Part shown: piece by piece, positions 24,872 through 33,535 of the stretch | Numbering within the stretch: the stretch's first letter is position 1 | Layout: each line of letters opens with the position of its first letter | Assembly (NCBI RefSeq): GCF_014648775.1 | Contig: NZ_BMRT01000009.1 | Location: 1 to 64,000 of the forward strand | DNA from: Streptomyces abikoensis | GTDB lineage: Bacteria; Actinomycetota; Actinomycetes; Streptomycetales; Streptomycetaceae | Length of the DNA stretch: 64,000 nt | Reading direction: 5' to 3' | Notes under the pieces: generated by a model | The model's input: only the letters and a program-made list of their open reading frames with translations | Database searches by the model: none | Told to the model about the DNA's origin: nothing | Position numbers and translations under genes: made by a program

Positions 24872-25692
24872 CGCCCCCGGTCCCGCCGCCGTTCCGTCTG
24901 ATCGCGACCGACCTCGACGGCACGCTGCTGCGCTCCGACGACACCGTCTCGGAGCGCACCCGCGCCGCCCTCGCGTCGGCCACGGCGGCGGGCGCCGCGC
25001 ACATCGTCGTCACCGGGCGCACCGTCGCCTGGACCAGGCACATCCTGGACGCCCTGGACTACCGGGGCCTCGCGGTCTGCGGGCAGGGCGCGCAGGTTTA
25101 CCACGCGGGCGAGCACAGACTGCTGACGTCCGTGACGCTCGACAGGCAGCTCGCCGCGCTGGCGCTCGCCAAGATCGAGGCGGAGGTCGGTCCGCTGCGG
25201 CTGGCCGCCAGCCGTGACGGCATGGACGGCGACGTCCTGGTCGGCCCCGGCTACCGCCTCCAGGAAGGGCCGCTCCCGGTCGTTCCGATCAACGAGGCGA
25301 GCGAGCTGTGGGCGGCGCCGCTCAACAAGGTCTACCTCCAGCACCCCACGCTCGACGACGACGCCCTCGCGGAGGTCGCGCGGGCGGTCGCGGGCGGTTT
25401 CGTCGGCGTGACGATGGCCGGCTCGGGCATAGTCGAGCTGCTGCCGCTGGGCCTGAGCAAGGCCACGGGCCTGTCGCTCGCCGCGCGCCGGCTGGGCGTC
25501 AAGGCCGCCGACACGATCGCGTTCGGCGACATGCCCAACGACGTCCCGATGTTCGGCTGGGCCGCCCACGGCGTCGCCATGGCCAACGCCCACCCGGAGC
25601 TCAAGGCCGTGGCGGACGAGGTCACCGCCTCGAACGAGGAGGACGGGATCGCGGTCGTCCTGGAGCGTCTCTTCGGCCCGGAGCGTCCGTAG
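24868..25692 (+). CDS. HAD-superfamily Cof-type phosphatase
   Basis: A 274-aa protein whose GTG (24868) overlaps the serS stop, indicating coupled expression. HAD motif I is ATDLDGTLLRSDD with the nucleophile Asp, motif II is VVTGRT, motif III has the Lys of GLSKATGLS, and motif IV is FGDMPNDVPMF. The C2-type cap lies between motifs II and III, as in Cof/YidA sugar-phosphate phosphatases. The exact substrate is not predictable. Its 3' end overlaps the rhomboid-like gene by 71 bases on the opposite strand, and copies of its terminal GAGCGTCCGTAG recur just downstream. Confidence 0.92.
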   Translation: MTPPVPPPFRLIATDLDGTLLRSDDTVSERTRAALASATAAGAAHIVVTGRTVAWTRHILDALDYRGLAVCGQGAQVYHAGEHRLLTSVTLDRQLAALALAKIEAEVGPLRLAASRDGMDGDVLVGPGYRLQEGPLPVVPINEASELWAAPLNKVYLQHPTLDDDALAEVARAVAGGFVGVTMAGSGIVELLPLGLSKATGLSLAARRLGVKAADTIAFGDMPNDVPMFGWAAHGVAMANAHPELKAVADEVTASNEEDGIAVVLERLFGPERP

Positions 25693-26500
25693 CGTTCGGG
25701 GCCTCGGGAGCGCCCGTAGCCTCGGGAGCGTCCGGAGCCTCCGGAGCGGCCTCTCTCCGGCTGAGCGCCGCACCCCTGGCGGTCCCGGCCGCCTGCCGGG
25801 CCGCTTCTGCCGCCTGTTTGGCCGCTCCGGCCGCTTGTCGCGCTGCTTCTGCCGCCTCCAGCGCGGCCTGGCGGGCGCGTCCGGCGTCCCACCGCCAGGG
25901 CGGCCGGTCCCGGGTCAGCGACCAGCAGGCCAGGCCCAGCCCCAGCGCGATCGCGTGGCCGACGTCGGTGAACGTGCCGCCGGTCAGCAGCGGCAACGCG
26001 AAGAAGGCCACCGCCCCCACCAGGTAGGGCCAGCGCCACGGCCGCGGTATGCGATAGGTGAGGACGCCGACGGCCCCGGCGAGCCCGTAGGAGACGCCGA
26101 TGTCGACGACGTGCTTCATCGAGCGCGGTGCGGAGTGGCTCTCGATCGCCCTCAGCAGGACCTCCTGGCTGATCAGCGTCGCCGCGACATGGGCGACCGC
26201 CACCACGCACAGCCACCGCAGCGTGCCGAGCCAGCGTTCGACGTTGGCGTGGACGACCTCGAAGAGCAGGGCGTAGAGGGCGAACGACGACGGGGTCTCG
26301 ATCCAGAAGCCGCTGATCAGCAAGGACTCGAACGGGTGCTTGTTGAGCTCGTGGATGTTGCTGCTGTTGCGGTGGAGGAGGAAGGCCTCCAGTCCCTCAC
26401 TGGCCGACGCGACGACGAGGCTGGTGATACCGATGATCAGCAGCCAGATGTGCGTACCGGGCGAGGAGCGGACCCAGCGGCGAATCCCGTCGACTACCAC
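25622..26500 (-). CDS. rhomboid-like membrane protein with Ala-rich C-terminal tail
   Basis: About 292 aa from GTG 26500 (a TTG at 26554 is also possible). There are about six membrane helices. GVSYGLAGAVG resembles the rhomboid GxSxG serine helix and TDVGHAIALGLGL carries a His on a later helix, so a Ser-His dyad is plausible, though the family assignment is by pattern only. The cytoplasmic C-terminus repeats AARQAA-type units (GRARQAALEAAEAARQ, AAEAARQAAG), likely helical, then a Pro/Ala/Arg-rich end. The last 71 bases overlap the HAD gene in the convergent direction, probably because the frame extends into a short tandem repeat. Confidence 0.8.
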   Translation of the reverse strand: MVVDGIRRWVRSSPGTHIWLLIIGITSLVVASASEGLEAFLLHRNSSNIHELNKHPFESLLISGFWIETPSSFALYALLFEVVHANVERWLGTLRWLCVVAVAHVAATLISQEVLLRAIESHSAPRSMKHVVDIGVSYGLAGAVGVLTYRIPRPWRWPYLVGAVAFFALPLLTGGTFTDVGHAIALGLGLACWSLTRDRPPWRWDAGRARQAALEAAEAARQAAGAAKQAAEAARQAAGTARGAALSRREAAPEAPDAPEATGAPEAPNATDAPGRRDAPGRPRSRPPRSRR

Positions 26501-26603
26501 CCCTCGAAGGTAGCCCGGGAGACGTCGGCGCGCAGTTGTAGGATGACTGGGCAACCGGTTGAATCGGCGGTTGGCTCAAGCGTCTGCCCGGAGGACGACA
26601 CAC

Positions 26604-27314
26604 ATGGCACTGCGAGCGGCGGGACGCCAGTCCCTCGTGGACACCGTCGTGGAACAACTGCGCGCCCAGGTGGCCGCCGGCGAGTGGCGGGTCGGGGAGC
26701 GCATCCCGACCGAGCACGCCCTCGCCGAGCAGCTGAAGGTCGGCCGCAACACGGTCCGCGAGGCCGTCCGCGTCCTCGTGCACGCCGGGATGCTGCGCTC
26801 CCGGCAGGGCGAGGGCACCTTCGTGCTGTCCACGGCCGACCCCGCCGAGGTCATGCGCGGGCTGCGGCGCGCCGGAGTGCGCGACGTCCTGGAGCTGCGC
26901 ATCGCGCTGGAGGCCGAGGCCGCCCGGCTCGCGGCGCTCCGCCACGAGCCCGCCGACCTGGAGCGGATGCGGGCCGCGCTAGACGCCCAGACGGCCTTCG
27001 AGGACCCCGACGGCCAGCCCGACTCCGGCAGCCTGGAGCTCTACGCGGACCACGACGTGGAGTTCCACCGGGCCGTCGTGGAGGCCGCCCACAACAGCGC
27101 GCTGACGGCGACGTACGCCTGGTTCAGCAGCTCGGTGCGCGAGGCGCTGGTCACCGCGCTCGGCGACCGCGACATGCCGCGCATCGTCCACGGCGACCAC
27201 CACGCCCTCATGGAGGCCATCGCCTCCGGCGACCCGGACGCCGCCTACCGCGCCGCCCGGACCCTGCTCGAGCGCCCCAAGCAGGCCGTCGACTCCCTGC
27301 TCGCCGAGAGCTGA
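26604..27314 (+). CDS. FadR/GntR-family transcriptional regulator
   Basis: A 236-aa protein from ATG 26604 after CGGAGGACG. The winged helix-turn-helix is clear (GERIPTEHALAEQL, VGRNTVREAVRVL, SRQGEGTFV). The FCD ligand domain follows with the metal-binding pattern EFHRAVVEAAHN and GDHHALMEAIASGD, typical of regulators sensing small carboxylates. It is 56 bases upstream of an MFS transporter gene on the same strand, so it most likely controls that exporter or importer. Confidence 0.93.
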   Translation: MALRAAGRQSLVDTVVEQLRAQVAAGEWRVGERIPTEHALAEQLKVGRNTVREAVRVLVHAGMLRSRQGEGTFVLSTADPAEVMRGLRRAGVRDVLELRIALEAEAARLAALRHEPADLERMRAALDAQTAFEDPDGQPDSGSLELYADHDVEFHRAVVEAAHNSALTATYAWFSSSVREALVTALGDRDMPRIVHGDHHALMEAIASGDPDAAYRAARTLLERPKQAVDSLLAES

Positions 27315-27370
27315 CCGCGCGCCCCCGGACCGTTCCCCCCTTCCTTCGCACCACCCCTGGAGGCACCCCC

Positions 27371-28783
27371 TTGTCCGAAACGAGGTCCGAACCGAGGTCC
27401 GAAGCGAGGTCTGACACGACGTCCGGCACGACGTCCGGCACGACGTCCGGCACGACGTCCGGCATGACGTCCGACACGGCCGACATACCGCCGGTCGGCA
27501 CCGCGCCGGCCCGTTCCGAGCCGGTCGCCGCGCCCGCCCGGCGGGGCGTCCTCGCCCACCCCGCGTTCGCGATGCTCGGCATCGTGCTCGCCTCGCTGAA
27601 CATGCGGGCGGCGCTCGCCGGGGTCTCGCCGCTCATGAGCGAGATAGGCGGCCACTTCCACCTCTCGGCGGCCACGAGCAGCCTCGTGACCACGATCCCG
27701 CTGGTCTTCATGGGCCTCGGCTCGATCGTCGCGCCCCGGCTCGCCCGGCGCTTCGGCACGGAGGCCGTGCTGTGCGGGGCGCTCCTGCTGCTGTGCGGGG
27801 GCATCCTGCTGCGCGTCGCGCCGCCCGTGGTGGCGCTGTTCGCGGGCTGCGCGCTCGTCGGCACCGCGATCGCCCTGCTGAACGTGCTGATGCCGGGCCT
27901 GGTCAAGCGGGACTTCCCGGACCGCGCCGCGAGCATGACCGCGCTCTACTCCACCACGCTGATCCTCGGCGCCACGGGCTCGGCCGCGCTGTCCGTGCCG
28001 CTGGAGAACGCCCTGGGCGGCTGGCGGGGCTCGCTCGCCTCCTGGGCGCTGCTCGCCGCCGTGGCGGCCCTCGTCTGGCTGCCGCAGGCGGTCCTCACCC
28101 GGCGCGGCGCCGCCCGGCCGGACGCGCCCGCCGGGTCCTCGGCCGGGTTCGCGGCCGGCTCCTCGGTCGGCTCCGCCGCCGCGTCCGCGAGCGCGGTGCA
28201 CGCGGGCGAGGGTCCCCGGCTCACCCGCTCGCCGCTGGCCTGGCAGGTCACGCTGATGATGGGCACCCAGTCGCTGATCGCCTACGTGTGCATCGCCTGG
28301 ATGCCGACGATCTTCACCGACCACGGGATGAGCAAGGGCGGGGCCGGTCTGGTCTACGCGTTCTACACGCTGGTGCAGATGGCCGGTTCGTTCTTCGTGC
28401 CGCTGCTCGCGGGCCGGATGCGCGACCAGCGCGTACCGGTGGTCGCCGTGGTGGCCCTGATGGCGGCGGGCGTCACCGGCCTGCTGATCGCCCCCGTGGC
28501 GGGCGCGTGGGTGTGGGCGACGCTCATGGGCGTGGCCCAGGGCGGTCTGCTGGGCCTGGCCCTGACGTTCATGGTGCTGCGCACCCGCGACGCGCACACG
28601 GCCTCCCGGCTGTCGGGCATGGCCCAGACGTGGGGCTATCTGCTCGCCTCCGTCGGCCCGTTCGCGATCGGCTGGGTGTACGGGGCGACGGACAGCTGGA
28701 CGCTGCCGGTCTCGCTGCTGCTCGTCGCCTGCGCGGCGCTCCTCTTCCTGGGACTGGGCGCCGGGCGCGATCGGAAGATCTGA
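27371..28783 (+). CDS. MFS transporter, CynX/NimT-like
   Basis: About 470 aa from TTG 27371, placed 8 bases after GGAGG; ATG 27463 is a shorter option without a clear site. The N-terminal 55 residues are encoded by a 12-base tandem repeat and form a polar Thr/Ser/Gly tail. About twelve helices follow (VLASLNMRAALAGVSPLMSEI, the typical CynX-family opening), with a Gly/Ser/Ala-rich cytoplasmic loop (AGSSAGFAAGSSVGSAAAS) between helices 6 and 7. CynX/NimT members export small compounds such as nitroimidazoles or cyanate-related solutes. Substrate is unknown here; the adjacent FCD regulator suggests a carboxylate-like inducer. Confidence 0.9.
   Translation: MSETRSEPRSEARSDTTSGTTSGTTSGTTSGMTSDTADIPPVGTAPARSEPVAAPARRGVLAHPAFAMLGIVLASLNMRAALAGVSPLMSEIGGHFHLSAATSSLVTTIPLVFMGLGSIVAPRLARRFGTEAVLCGALLLLCGGILLRVAPPVVALFAGCALVGTAIALLNVLMPGLVKRDFPDRAASMTALYSTTLILGATGSAALSVPLENALGGWRGSLASWALLAAVAALVWLPQAVLTRRGAARPDAPAGSSAGFAAGSSVGSAAASASAVHAGEGPRLTRSPLAWQVTLMMGTQSLIAYVCIAWMPTIFTDHGMSKGGAGLVYAFYTLVQMAGSFFVPLLAGRMRDQRVPVVAVVALMAAGVTGLLIAPVAGAWVWATLMGVAQGGLLGLALTFMVLRTRDAHTASRLSGMAQTWGYLLASVGPFAIGWVYGATDSWTLPVSLLLVACAALLFLGLGAGRDRKI
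27381..27476. repeat. 12-bp tandem repeat, eight units, inside the MFS gene
   Basis: Units CGAGGTCCGAAN (first three) change to CGACGTCCGGCA (four identical, 27417-27464) and end with TGACGTCCGACA. The array is in frame and encodes (R/T)S(E/G)x repeats. Four identical copies imply recent slippage. Confidence 0.9.
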
Positions 28784-28834
28784 GGCGTTGGGGGAGTGAG
28801 GAGTTCACCGTTCGCTTGGTTCGCGTAGTTCGAA

Positions 28835-28869
28835 GTTCGTCGTTCGTAGTTCGTCGTTCGTCGTTCGTA
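28835..28869. repeat. 7-bp tandem repeat upstream of the APH-type kinase gene
   Basis: Five contiguous heptamers GTTCGTC/GTTCGTA (28835-28869) plus related GTTCG units from 28809 fill most of the gap between the MFS gene and the kinase gene. The array ends 4 bases before the ribosome site GCAGGAGGAG. Confidence 0.85.
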
Positions 28870-28892
28870 GTCCGCAGGAGGAGTCCGCCGTC

Positions 28893-29840
28893 ATGCGCGC
28901 AGCATCCCGGATCACCGTCCCGGCCCGCCTCGTCGAGTACCACGAGGACGCGTCCGAGGGCGAGGGCGGCCCCGAGTGGATCGCCGCGCTGCCGGACCTG
29001 GCGGCGGACTTCCTCGACCGCTGGGGGCTGCGCGTCGACGGCCCCGCGGCGCACGGCGTGGTGGCGCTCGTCCTGCCCGTACGGCGCGCGGACGGCTCCC
29101 CCGCCGCGCTGAAGCTCCAGCCGGTCACCGAGGAGAGCGTCGGTGAGGCGCCCGCGCTGCGGGCCTGGGCGGGCGCGGGTGCGGTCGAACTCCTCGACCA
29201 CGACCCGGAGTCCGGCACGCTGCTGCTGGAGCGGCTGGACGCCGACCGCTCGCTCCAGGACGTCCCCGACGCGGAGGCGGCGCTGCTGTCGCTGACGACG
29301 CTGCTGGGACGACTGCTGGAGGCGCCCGCACCGGCCGGGCTTCGGACGCTGGGCGCGGTGGCGGAGGCCATGCTGGAGGACGTGCCGCGGGCGCTGCCCT
29401 CCCTGTCCGACGCGGGCGAGCGCGCCCTGCTGCTGGACTGCGCGGCCGCCGTCCGGGAGGTCGTCGGCGAGCCGGGCGACCGGCTGCTGCACTGGGACCT
29501 CCACTACGAGAACGTCCTCGCGCCCCTGCCCGGCGCGGACACCGGTGCGGACAGGGGCGCGTGGCTGGCGATCGATCCCAAGCCGCTGGTGGGCGACCCG
29601 GGGTTCGACCTGATGCCGGCCCTGGACAACCGCTGGGAGGACATCGTCGCCACCGGCGACGTGACCCGGGCGGTGCGCCGGCGCTTCGACCTCATGACGG
29701 ACCTGCTGGGCCTGGACCGTGAACGGGCGGCGCGCTGGACGCTCGCCCGGGCCCTCCAGAACTCCCTGTGGGACGTCGAGGACGGCGAGACCCGCCTTCA
29801 GCCGGAGCAGATCGCCATCGCGAGGGCGCTGCGGGTGTGA
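28893..29840 (+). CDS. aminoglycoside/hydroxyurea phosphotransferase family protein (APH(6)-like)
   Basis: A 315-aa kinase-fold protein from ATG 28893 after AGGAGGAG. The catalytic loop is LLHWDLHYENVLAP (HxDxxxxN) and the metal-binding Asp lies in WLAIDPKPLVGDPGFDLMP. This matches PF04655, which holds streptomycin 6-phosphotransferase and hydroxyurea kinases. Many Streptomyces carry such homologues outside antibiotic clusters, and no streptomycin genes are near, so resistance is not implied. It follows the MFS gene by about 110 bases. Confidence 0.88.
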   Translation: MRAASRITVPARLVEYHEDASEGEGGPEWIAALPDLAADFLDRWGLRVDGPAAHGVVALVLPVRRADGSPAALKLQPVTEESVGEAPALRAWAGAGAVELLDHDPESGTLLLERLDADRSLQDVPDAEAALLSLTTLLGRLLEAPAPAGLRTLGAVAEAMLEDVPRALPSLSDAGERALLLDCAAAVREVVGEPGDRLLHWDLHYENVLAPLPGADTGADRGAWLAIDPKPLVGDPGFDLMPALDNRWEDIVATGDVTRAVRRRFDLMTDLLGLDRERAARWTLARALQNSLWDVEDGETRLQPEQIAIARALRV

Positions 29841-29853
29841 ATCCCGCTGCCGG

Positions 29854-29882
29854 AGGAGCGGCTGGGCCGCCCTTCCGCTCCT
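29854..29882. terminator. weak hairpin between convergent genes
   Basis: An 8-bp stem (AGGAGCGG at 29854-29861, CCGCTCCT at 29875-29882) with a 13-base loop lies in the 40-base gap between the kinase and the ABC permease. The right arm overlaps the permease stop codon. No T-run follows, so activity is uncertain. Confidence 0.4.
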
Positions 29883-30615
29883 ACTCCTCTCCGGCCAGCG
29901 TCAGCGTCCGCAGCTTGCGCGCCGCGAAGTACGTGCCGGCGACGGTCGCGACGGCCAGCAGCGTCAGCCCCAGGGTCAGCGACACCTGGGCGTTGATCGC
30001 CCCGTCCCCGGCGATCCGCTGGGCCAGGGCCAGCGCCCACTGCTGGACGCTGAGCGTCCGCGCCCCCGGGATGAGGCTGCCGAACAGCGACTCCCAGACG
30101 AGGGCGTAGACGAGGCCGACGATGACCGCGTGCCGGGTGACCGTCCCCAGGAAGAGGAATATCGCGCTGTAGGCCACGGAGGCGACCGCCGCGGCCACCG
30201 CGTAGGCCACGGCGATCTGCTGGCTGTTGCCGTTGAGCACGAATCCGGCGATGAGCGTGGGGACCGCCGAGAAGGCCACGGCGACGCCGATCGCGACGAT
30301 CAGCTTGGTGACGACGATGACGTGCCGCTTGACGGGCTTGGACAGCAGATAGACGACCGAGCCGTCGTCGATCTCCGGGCCGATCGCGCCCGTGCCGGCG
30401 ATCACGCCGATCAGCGGCACCATCGTGGCCAGCGCGAAGCCGCCCAGGACGTTGGCGGCGGTCTGGTCGTCCGCGCCGCTGAGCGCCCGGATGGCGATCG
30501 AGATGGCCAGCAGCAGGGCGGGCAGGGCGAAGAGGACGGCGGCGCGGCGGCGGCCGAGGAGGCCCCGGTAGGTCAGCCGGGCGACGGTCGGGTGGTAGAG
30601 CTGGTGGAGCGCCAT
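29881..30615 (-). CDS. ABC transporter permease (ABC-2 type), second pair
   Basis: A 244-aa protein with six hydrophobic helices, starting at ATG 30615 after GAAAGGAGGC. IGPEIDDGSVVYLLSKPVKRHVIVVTK is the typical ABC-2 permease cytoplasmic segment after helix 2. It is the last gene of a four-gene operon and pairs with the ATPase ending 13 bases upstream. Such permeases export lipids, peptides or drugs; substrate is unknown. Confidence 0.9.
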   Translation of the reverse strand: MALHQLYHPTVARLTYRGLLGRRRAAVLFALPALLLAISIAIRALSGADDQTAANVLGGFALATMVPLIGVIAGTGAIGPEIDDGSVVYLLSKPVKRHVIVVTKLIVAIGVAVAFSAVPTLIAGFVLNGNSQQIAVAYAVAAAVASVAYSAIFLFLGTVTRHAVIVGLVYALVWESLFGSLIPGARTLSVQQWALALAQRIAGDGAINAQVSLTLGLTLLAVATVAGTYFAARKLRTLTLAGEE

Positions 30616-30628
30616 CGTGAGCCTCCTT

Positions 30629-31540
30629 TCAGGCCGTGACGAGGTAGGAGAAGACCGATTCCAGGGACTCGTCGGAGGGCGAGACCGTCAGGAGCCGGAT
30701 GCCGTGCGCGTGGGCCACGCGCGGCAGGCGTTCGGTGAAGCGGGTGAAGTCGACGGCCTGGACGCGCAGGGCGCCCTCCTGGACGTCCACCTCGATGCCC
30801 GCGGTCGACGGGTCGGCGATGAGCGCGGCGGCCAGGGCGCGGTCGTCGCTCGACCGTACGAGGTAGCGGTGGGGGCGGTCGGTCATCAGGCGGCGGATCT
30901 TGCGGAAGTCGCCCGACGCCGCGTGCCGCCCGGCGACCACGACCTCGATGTGGGCGGCGAGCTGCTCGACCTCCTCCAGGATGTGGGAGGAGAACAGGAC
31001 GGTCCGGCCCTCGTCGCCCATGGCCCGCAGCAGGTCCATCAGCTGCATCCGCTGGCGCGGGTCCATGCCGTTGAAGGGCTCGTCGAGGAGGAGCACGGAC
31101 GGCTCGTGGACGAGCGCGGAGGCCATCTTCACGCGCTGCCGCATGCCCTTGCTGTAGGTGGCGATCTTGCGGTCCTGCGCGTACTCCATCTCGACCGTGG
31201 CGAGGGCGCGCCGGGCCTCCTTCGCGCCCAGGCCGTGGAGCTCGGCGTTGGCGAGGACGAACTCCTCGCCGGTCAGGAAGTCGTACATCGCCTCGCGCTC
31301 GGGGACGACGCCGATGTGCCGGTAGATCCGCTCGTTGCGCCAGATCGGCTCGCCGTCGAGCGTGACCGTTCCGGTCGAGGGGGCGAGGAAGCCACCCATC
31401 ATGTTGATGAGCGTGGACTTGCCCGCTCCATTGGGGCCGAGGAGCCCGGTGACACCGGGGGCGACGGACATGGACACGTCGTTGACGGCGACGACGTTCC
31501 CGAACCAGCGGGAGACGTTGTCGATGTGGATGGTCGTCAC
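30629..31540 (-). CDS. ABC transporter ATP-binding protein, second pair
   Basis: A 303-aa ATPase. The GTG start (31540) overlaps the TGA of the preceding permease (GTGA). Walker A is GPNGAGKST, the signature is YSKGMRQRVKMASAL, Walker B is SVLLLDEPFNGMD, and the switch His is in FSSHILEEVEQ. The C-terminal 90 residues form the accessory domain seen in ABC-2 drug and peptide exporters. It energises the downstream permease. Confidence 0.94.
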   Translation of the reverse strand: MTTIHIDNVSRWFGNVVAVNDVSMSVAPGVTGLLGPNGAGKSTLINMMGGFLAPSTGTVTLDGEPIWRNERIYRHIGVVPEREAMYDFLTGEEFVLANAELHGLGAKEARRALATVEMEYAQDRKIATYSKGMRQRVKMASALVHEPSVLLLDEPFNGMDPRQRMQLMDLLRAMGDEGRTVLFSSHILEEVEQLAAHIEVVVAGRHAASGDFRKIRRLMTDRPHRYLVRSSDDRALAAALIADPSTAGIEVDVQEGALRVQAVDFTRFTERLPRVAHAHGIRLLTVSPSDESLESVFSYLVTA

Positions 31541-32451
31541 AGCCCGGCCTTTCGGTAGCGGCTCATGAGGAGGCCGTAGGAGCCGGCGATCACGCCGAGG
31601 AGGACGGCGAGGTAGACGACGCCCGCGCCCGTGCCGGGGCCGTGGGTCTCGGGGAAGGCGCTGGTGGCGCCGAGGAACGCCGTCTGGACACCGTCGACGA
31701 GGGTGATCGGGGAGAAGAGGCCGAGCCAGCTGACGAGCGAGGGGTTGTCACTGGCCAGGGCGATGCCCTGGACGGTGGTGACCGCGCCGTAGGGGATCGT
31801 CAGGACGGCGATGACGCCCGCGACGCCGAAGCCCCGGCGCGGGGTGAGCGCCGCGACGACCAGGCCGATGCCGGCGAAGAGGAGGGAGAGCAGCGTCACG
31901 GAGACCAGCCCCTGGCCGAAGCCCTTCGTCTGCTCGGCGAAGTCCAGCTTGGCGAGCAGGGCGCCCACGTAGAGGACCAGCAACGGCGTGGCCGTCAGCA
32001 CGAACAGGGCCGAGGCCATCGCCGCGAACTTGGCGACGACGTAGTCGACGCGCTCGATCGGGCGGGAGAAGTACAGCGGCACGGTCTTGAACCGCAGGTC
32101 CCGCGAGACCGACTGGGGGGCCTGCGCGGCCAGGTAGAGGCCGATGACCGCCTGGAGGTAGATCGCGTAGCGGGTGTACTCCATGGGCAGCCGGTTCATC
32201 TTCGTGGTGACGGCGACGGCCACCACGATCGCGGCCGGGAGGCACATCACGCCGAAGAGCGTCATCGGCAGCACCTTGGACTTCGCCGACCGGCCGAGGC
32301 CGTAGGCGCCGCGCAGGCTCTGGGAGAACAGCGAGCGACGGGCGTAGGCGCGGCCGAGGCGGGGGCCGCTGTAATCGCGGTAGCCGATGTTGTGGATGAC
32401 GTCCTGGGAGCGGTGGCCGCGCCCCGGTGCCGTCGTGGTCTCAGGCGGCAT
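31537..32451 (-). CDS. ABC transporter permease, first pair
   Basis: A 304-aa protein from ATG 32451, overlapping the upstream ATPase by 11 bases. A 60-residue cytoplasmic N-terminus (HNIGYRDYSGPRLGRAYARRSL) precedes about six helices; SVSRDLRFKTVPLYFSRPIERVDYVVAK marks the ABC-2 family. The IGYRDYSGPRLGR opening is a feature I know from actinobacterial members. Translation is probably coupled on both sides. Confidence 0.9.
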   Translation of the reverse strand: MPPETTTAPGRGHRSQDVIHNIGYRDYSGPRLGRAYARRSLFSQSLRGAYGLGRSAKSKVLPMTLFGVMCLPAAIVVAVAVTTKMNRLPMEYTRYAIYLQAVIGLYLAAQAPQSVSRDLRFKTVPLYFSRPIERVDYVVAKFAAMASALFVLTATPLLVLYVGALLAKLDFAEQTKGFGQGLVSVTLLSLLFAGIGLVVAALTPRRGFGVAGVIAVLTIPYGAVTTVQGIALASDNPSLVSWLGLFSPITLVDGVQTAFLGATSAFPETHGPGTGAGVVYLAVLLGVIAGSYGLLMSRYRKAGL

Positions 32452-33535
32452 CGACGCTGCCTCCGTTCTGCTGCGCGCGCTTGTCGCTCTTCTTCTGCTT
32501 CTGCTGCCAGCCGGCGCCCCACGCGGGCGCCTGGGCCGGCGCGCCGGGGGCGCCCGGGGTTCCGGGGGCGGCGGGGTGGGGGGCGGGGGCGTCGTCGTCC
32601 CGGAAGAGCTCCGCGATCCGGTGGCGGCGCTGCTCCATGCGGACCAGGCCGATCCCGAGACCGGCGACGGCGTCCCGGACGATGTCGTACGTCCTCTCGT
32701 CGACGACGTCGACGAGCAGCACCCGGCCGGACACGGCCGAACCGTCGGCCGTCCGGCCGGCGGGCCTGGTCGTCAGCCCCGCCCCGTCGAGGGCCGCCAG
32801 CAGCGCGCCGGTGCCGTCGGGGCAGGCGTCGGTGTCGGTGACCTCCACGGCGAGGGAGCCCGTGGCCTGGGTGAACTCGTCCGTGGACGAGGAGCGCAGC
32901 AGTGTGCCGCCGTCGATGACGACGACGTGGTCGCAGGTGCGCTCCAGTTCGCCGAGGAGGTGGGAGGTGACCAGGACCGAGATGCCGAAGTCGGTGTGGA
33001 CGCGGCGGATCAGGCCCAGCATCTCGTCCCGGCCGACCGGGTCGAGACCGTTGGTCGGCTCGTCCAGCAGCACCAGCTTGGGGTCGTGGACCAGCGCCTG
33101 GGCGAGCTTGACCCGCTGCTTCATACCGGTGGAGTAACCGCCCATGGGGCGGTACCGCTCCTCGTAGAGCCCGACGTGGCGCAGGGTGTCCGCGGTCCGC
33201 TCGCGGGCGGCGGTGGGCGGCAGGCCCGACATCCGCGCCATGTGGACGACGAACTCGGTGGCCGACACGTCGGGCGGCAGGCAGTCGTGCTCGGGCATGT
33301 AGCCGACCCGCTCGCGGATCTCGGCGCCCTGGGTGGCCACGTCCAGGCCGAGCACGCGGGCGCTCCCCTCGGTGGCGGGCGAGAGACCCAGCAAGATCTT
33401 GATCAGCGTGGACTTGCCGGCCCCGTTGGCACCCACCAGACCGGTGACTCCCGGATTGATGTCGACGGAGAGCCGGTCCAGAGCGGTCACCCGGGGGTAC
33501 CGCTTGCTGAGGCTTTCGGTAGCGATCACAGTCAC
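32441..33535 (-). CDS. ABC transporter ATP-binding protein, first pair
   Basis: A 364-aa ATPase at the head of the operon. GTG 33535 (VTVIATESLSKRYP) or GTG 33529 is the start; a GAAGG precedes both. Walker A is GANGAGKST, the signature is YSTGMKQRVKLAQAL, Walker B is LVLLDEPTNGLD, and the switch is TSHLLGELE. The C-terminus has an unusual Pro/Ala-rich extension ending in a Lys/Gln-rich stretch (QQKQKKSDKRAQQ), longer than in the second ATPase. It works with the permease coded next. Confidence 0.93.
   Translation of the reverse strand: MTVIATESLSKRYPRVTALDRLSVDINPGVTGLVGANGAGKSTLIKILLGLSPATEGSARVLGLDVATQGAEIRERVGYMPEHDCLPPDVSATEFVVHMARMSGLPPTAARERTADTLRHVGLYEERYRPMGGYSTGMKQRVKLAQALVHDPKLVLLDEPTNGLDPVGRDEMLGLIRRVHTDFGISVLVTSHLLGELERTCDHVVVIDGGTLLRSSSTDEFTQATGSLAVEVTDTDACPDGTGALLAALDGAGLTTRPAGRTADGSAVSGRVLLVDVVDERTYDIVRDAVAGLGIGLVRMEQRRHRIAELFRDDDAPAPHPAAPGTPGAPGAPAQAPAWGAGWQQKQKKSDKRAQQNGGSVDAA

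Noticed and set aside
25835..27370. Open plus-strand frame joining upstream of the MFS gene
   Set aside because: It crosses the rhomboid-like and GntR genes in other frames; the TTG at 27371 has a proper ribosome site.
28893..29840. A streptomycin-resistance determinant of a producer cluster
   Set aside because: No biosynthesis genes nearby, and the family is common as a housekeeping homologue.
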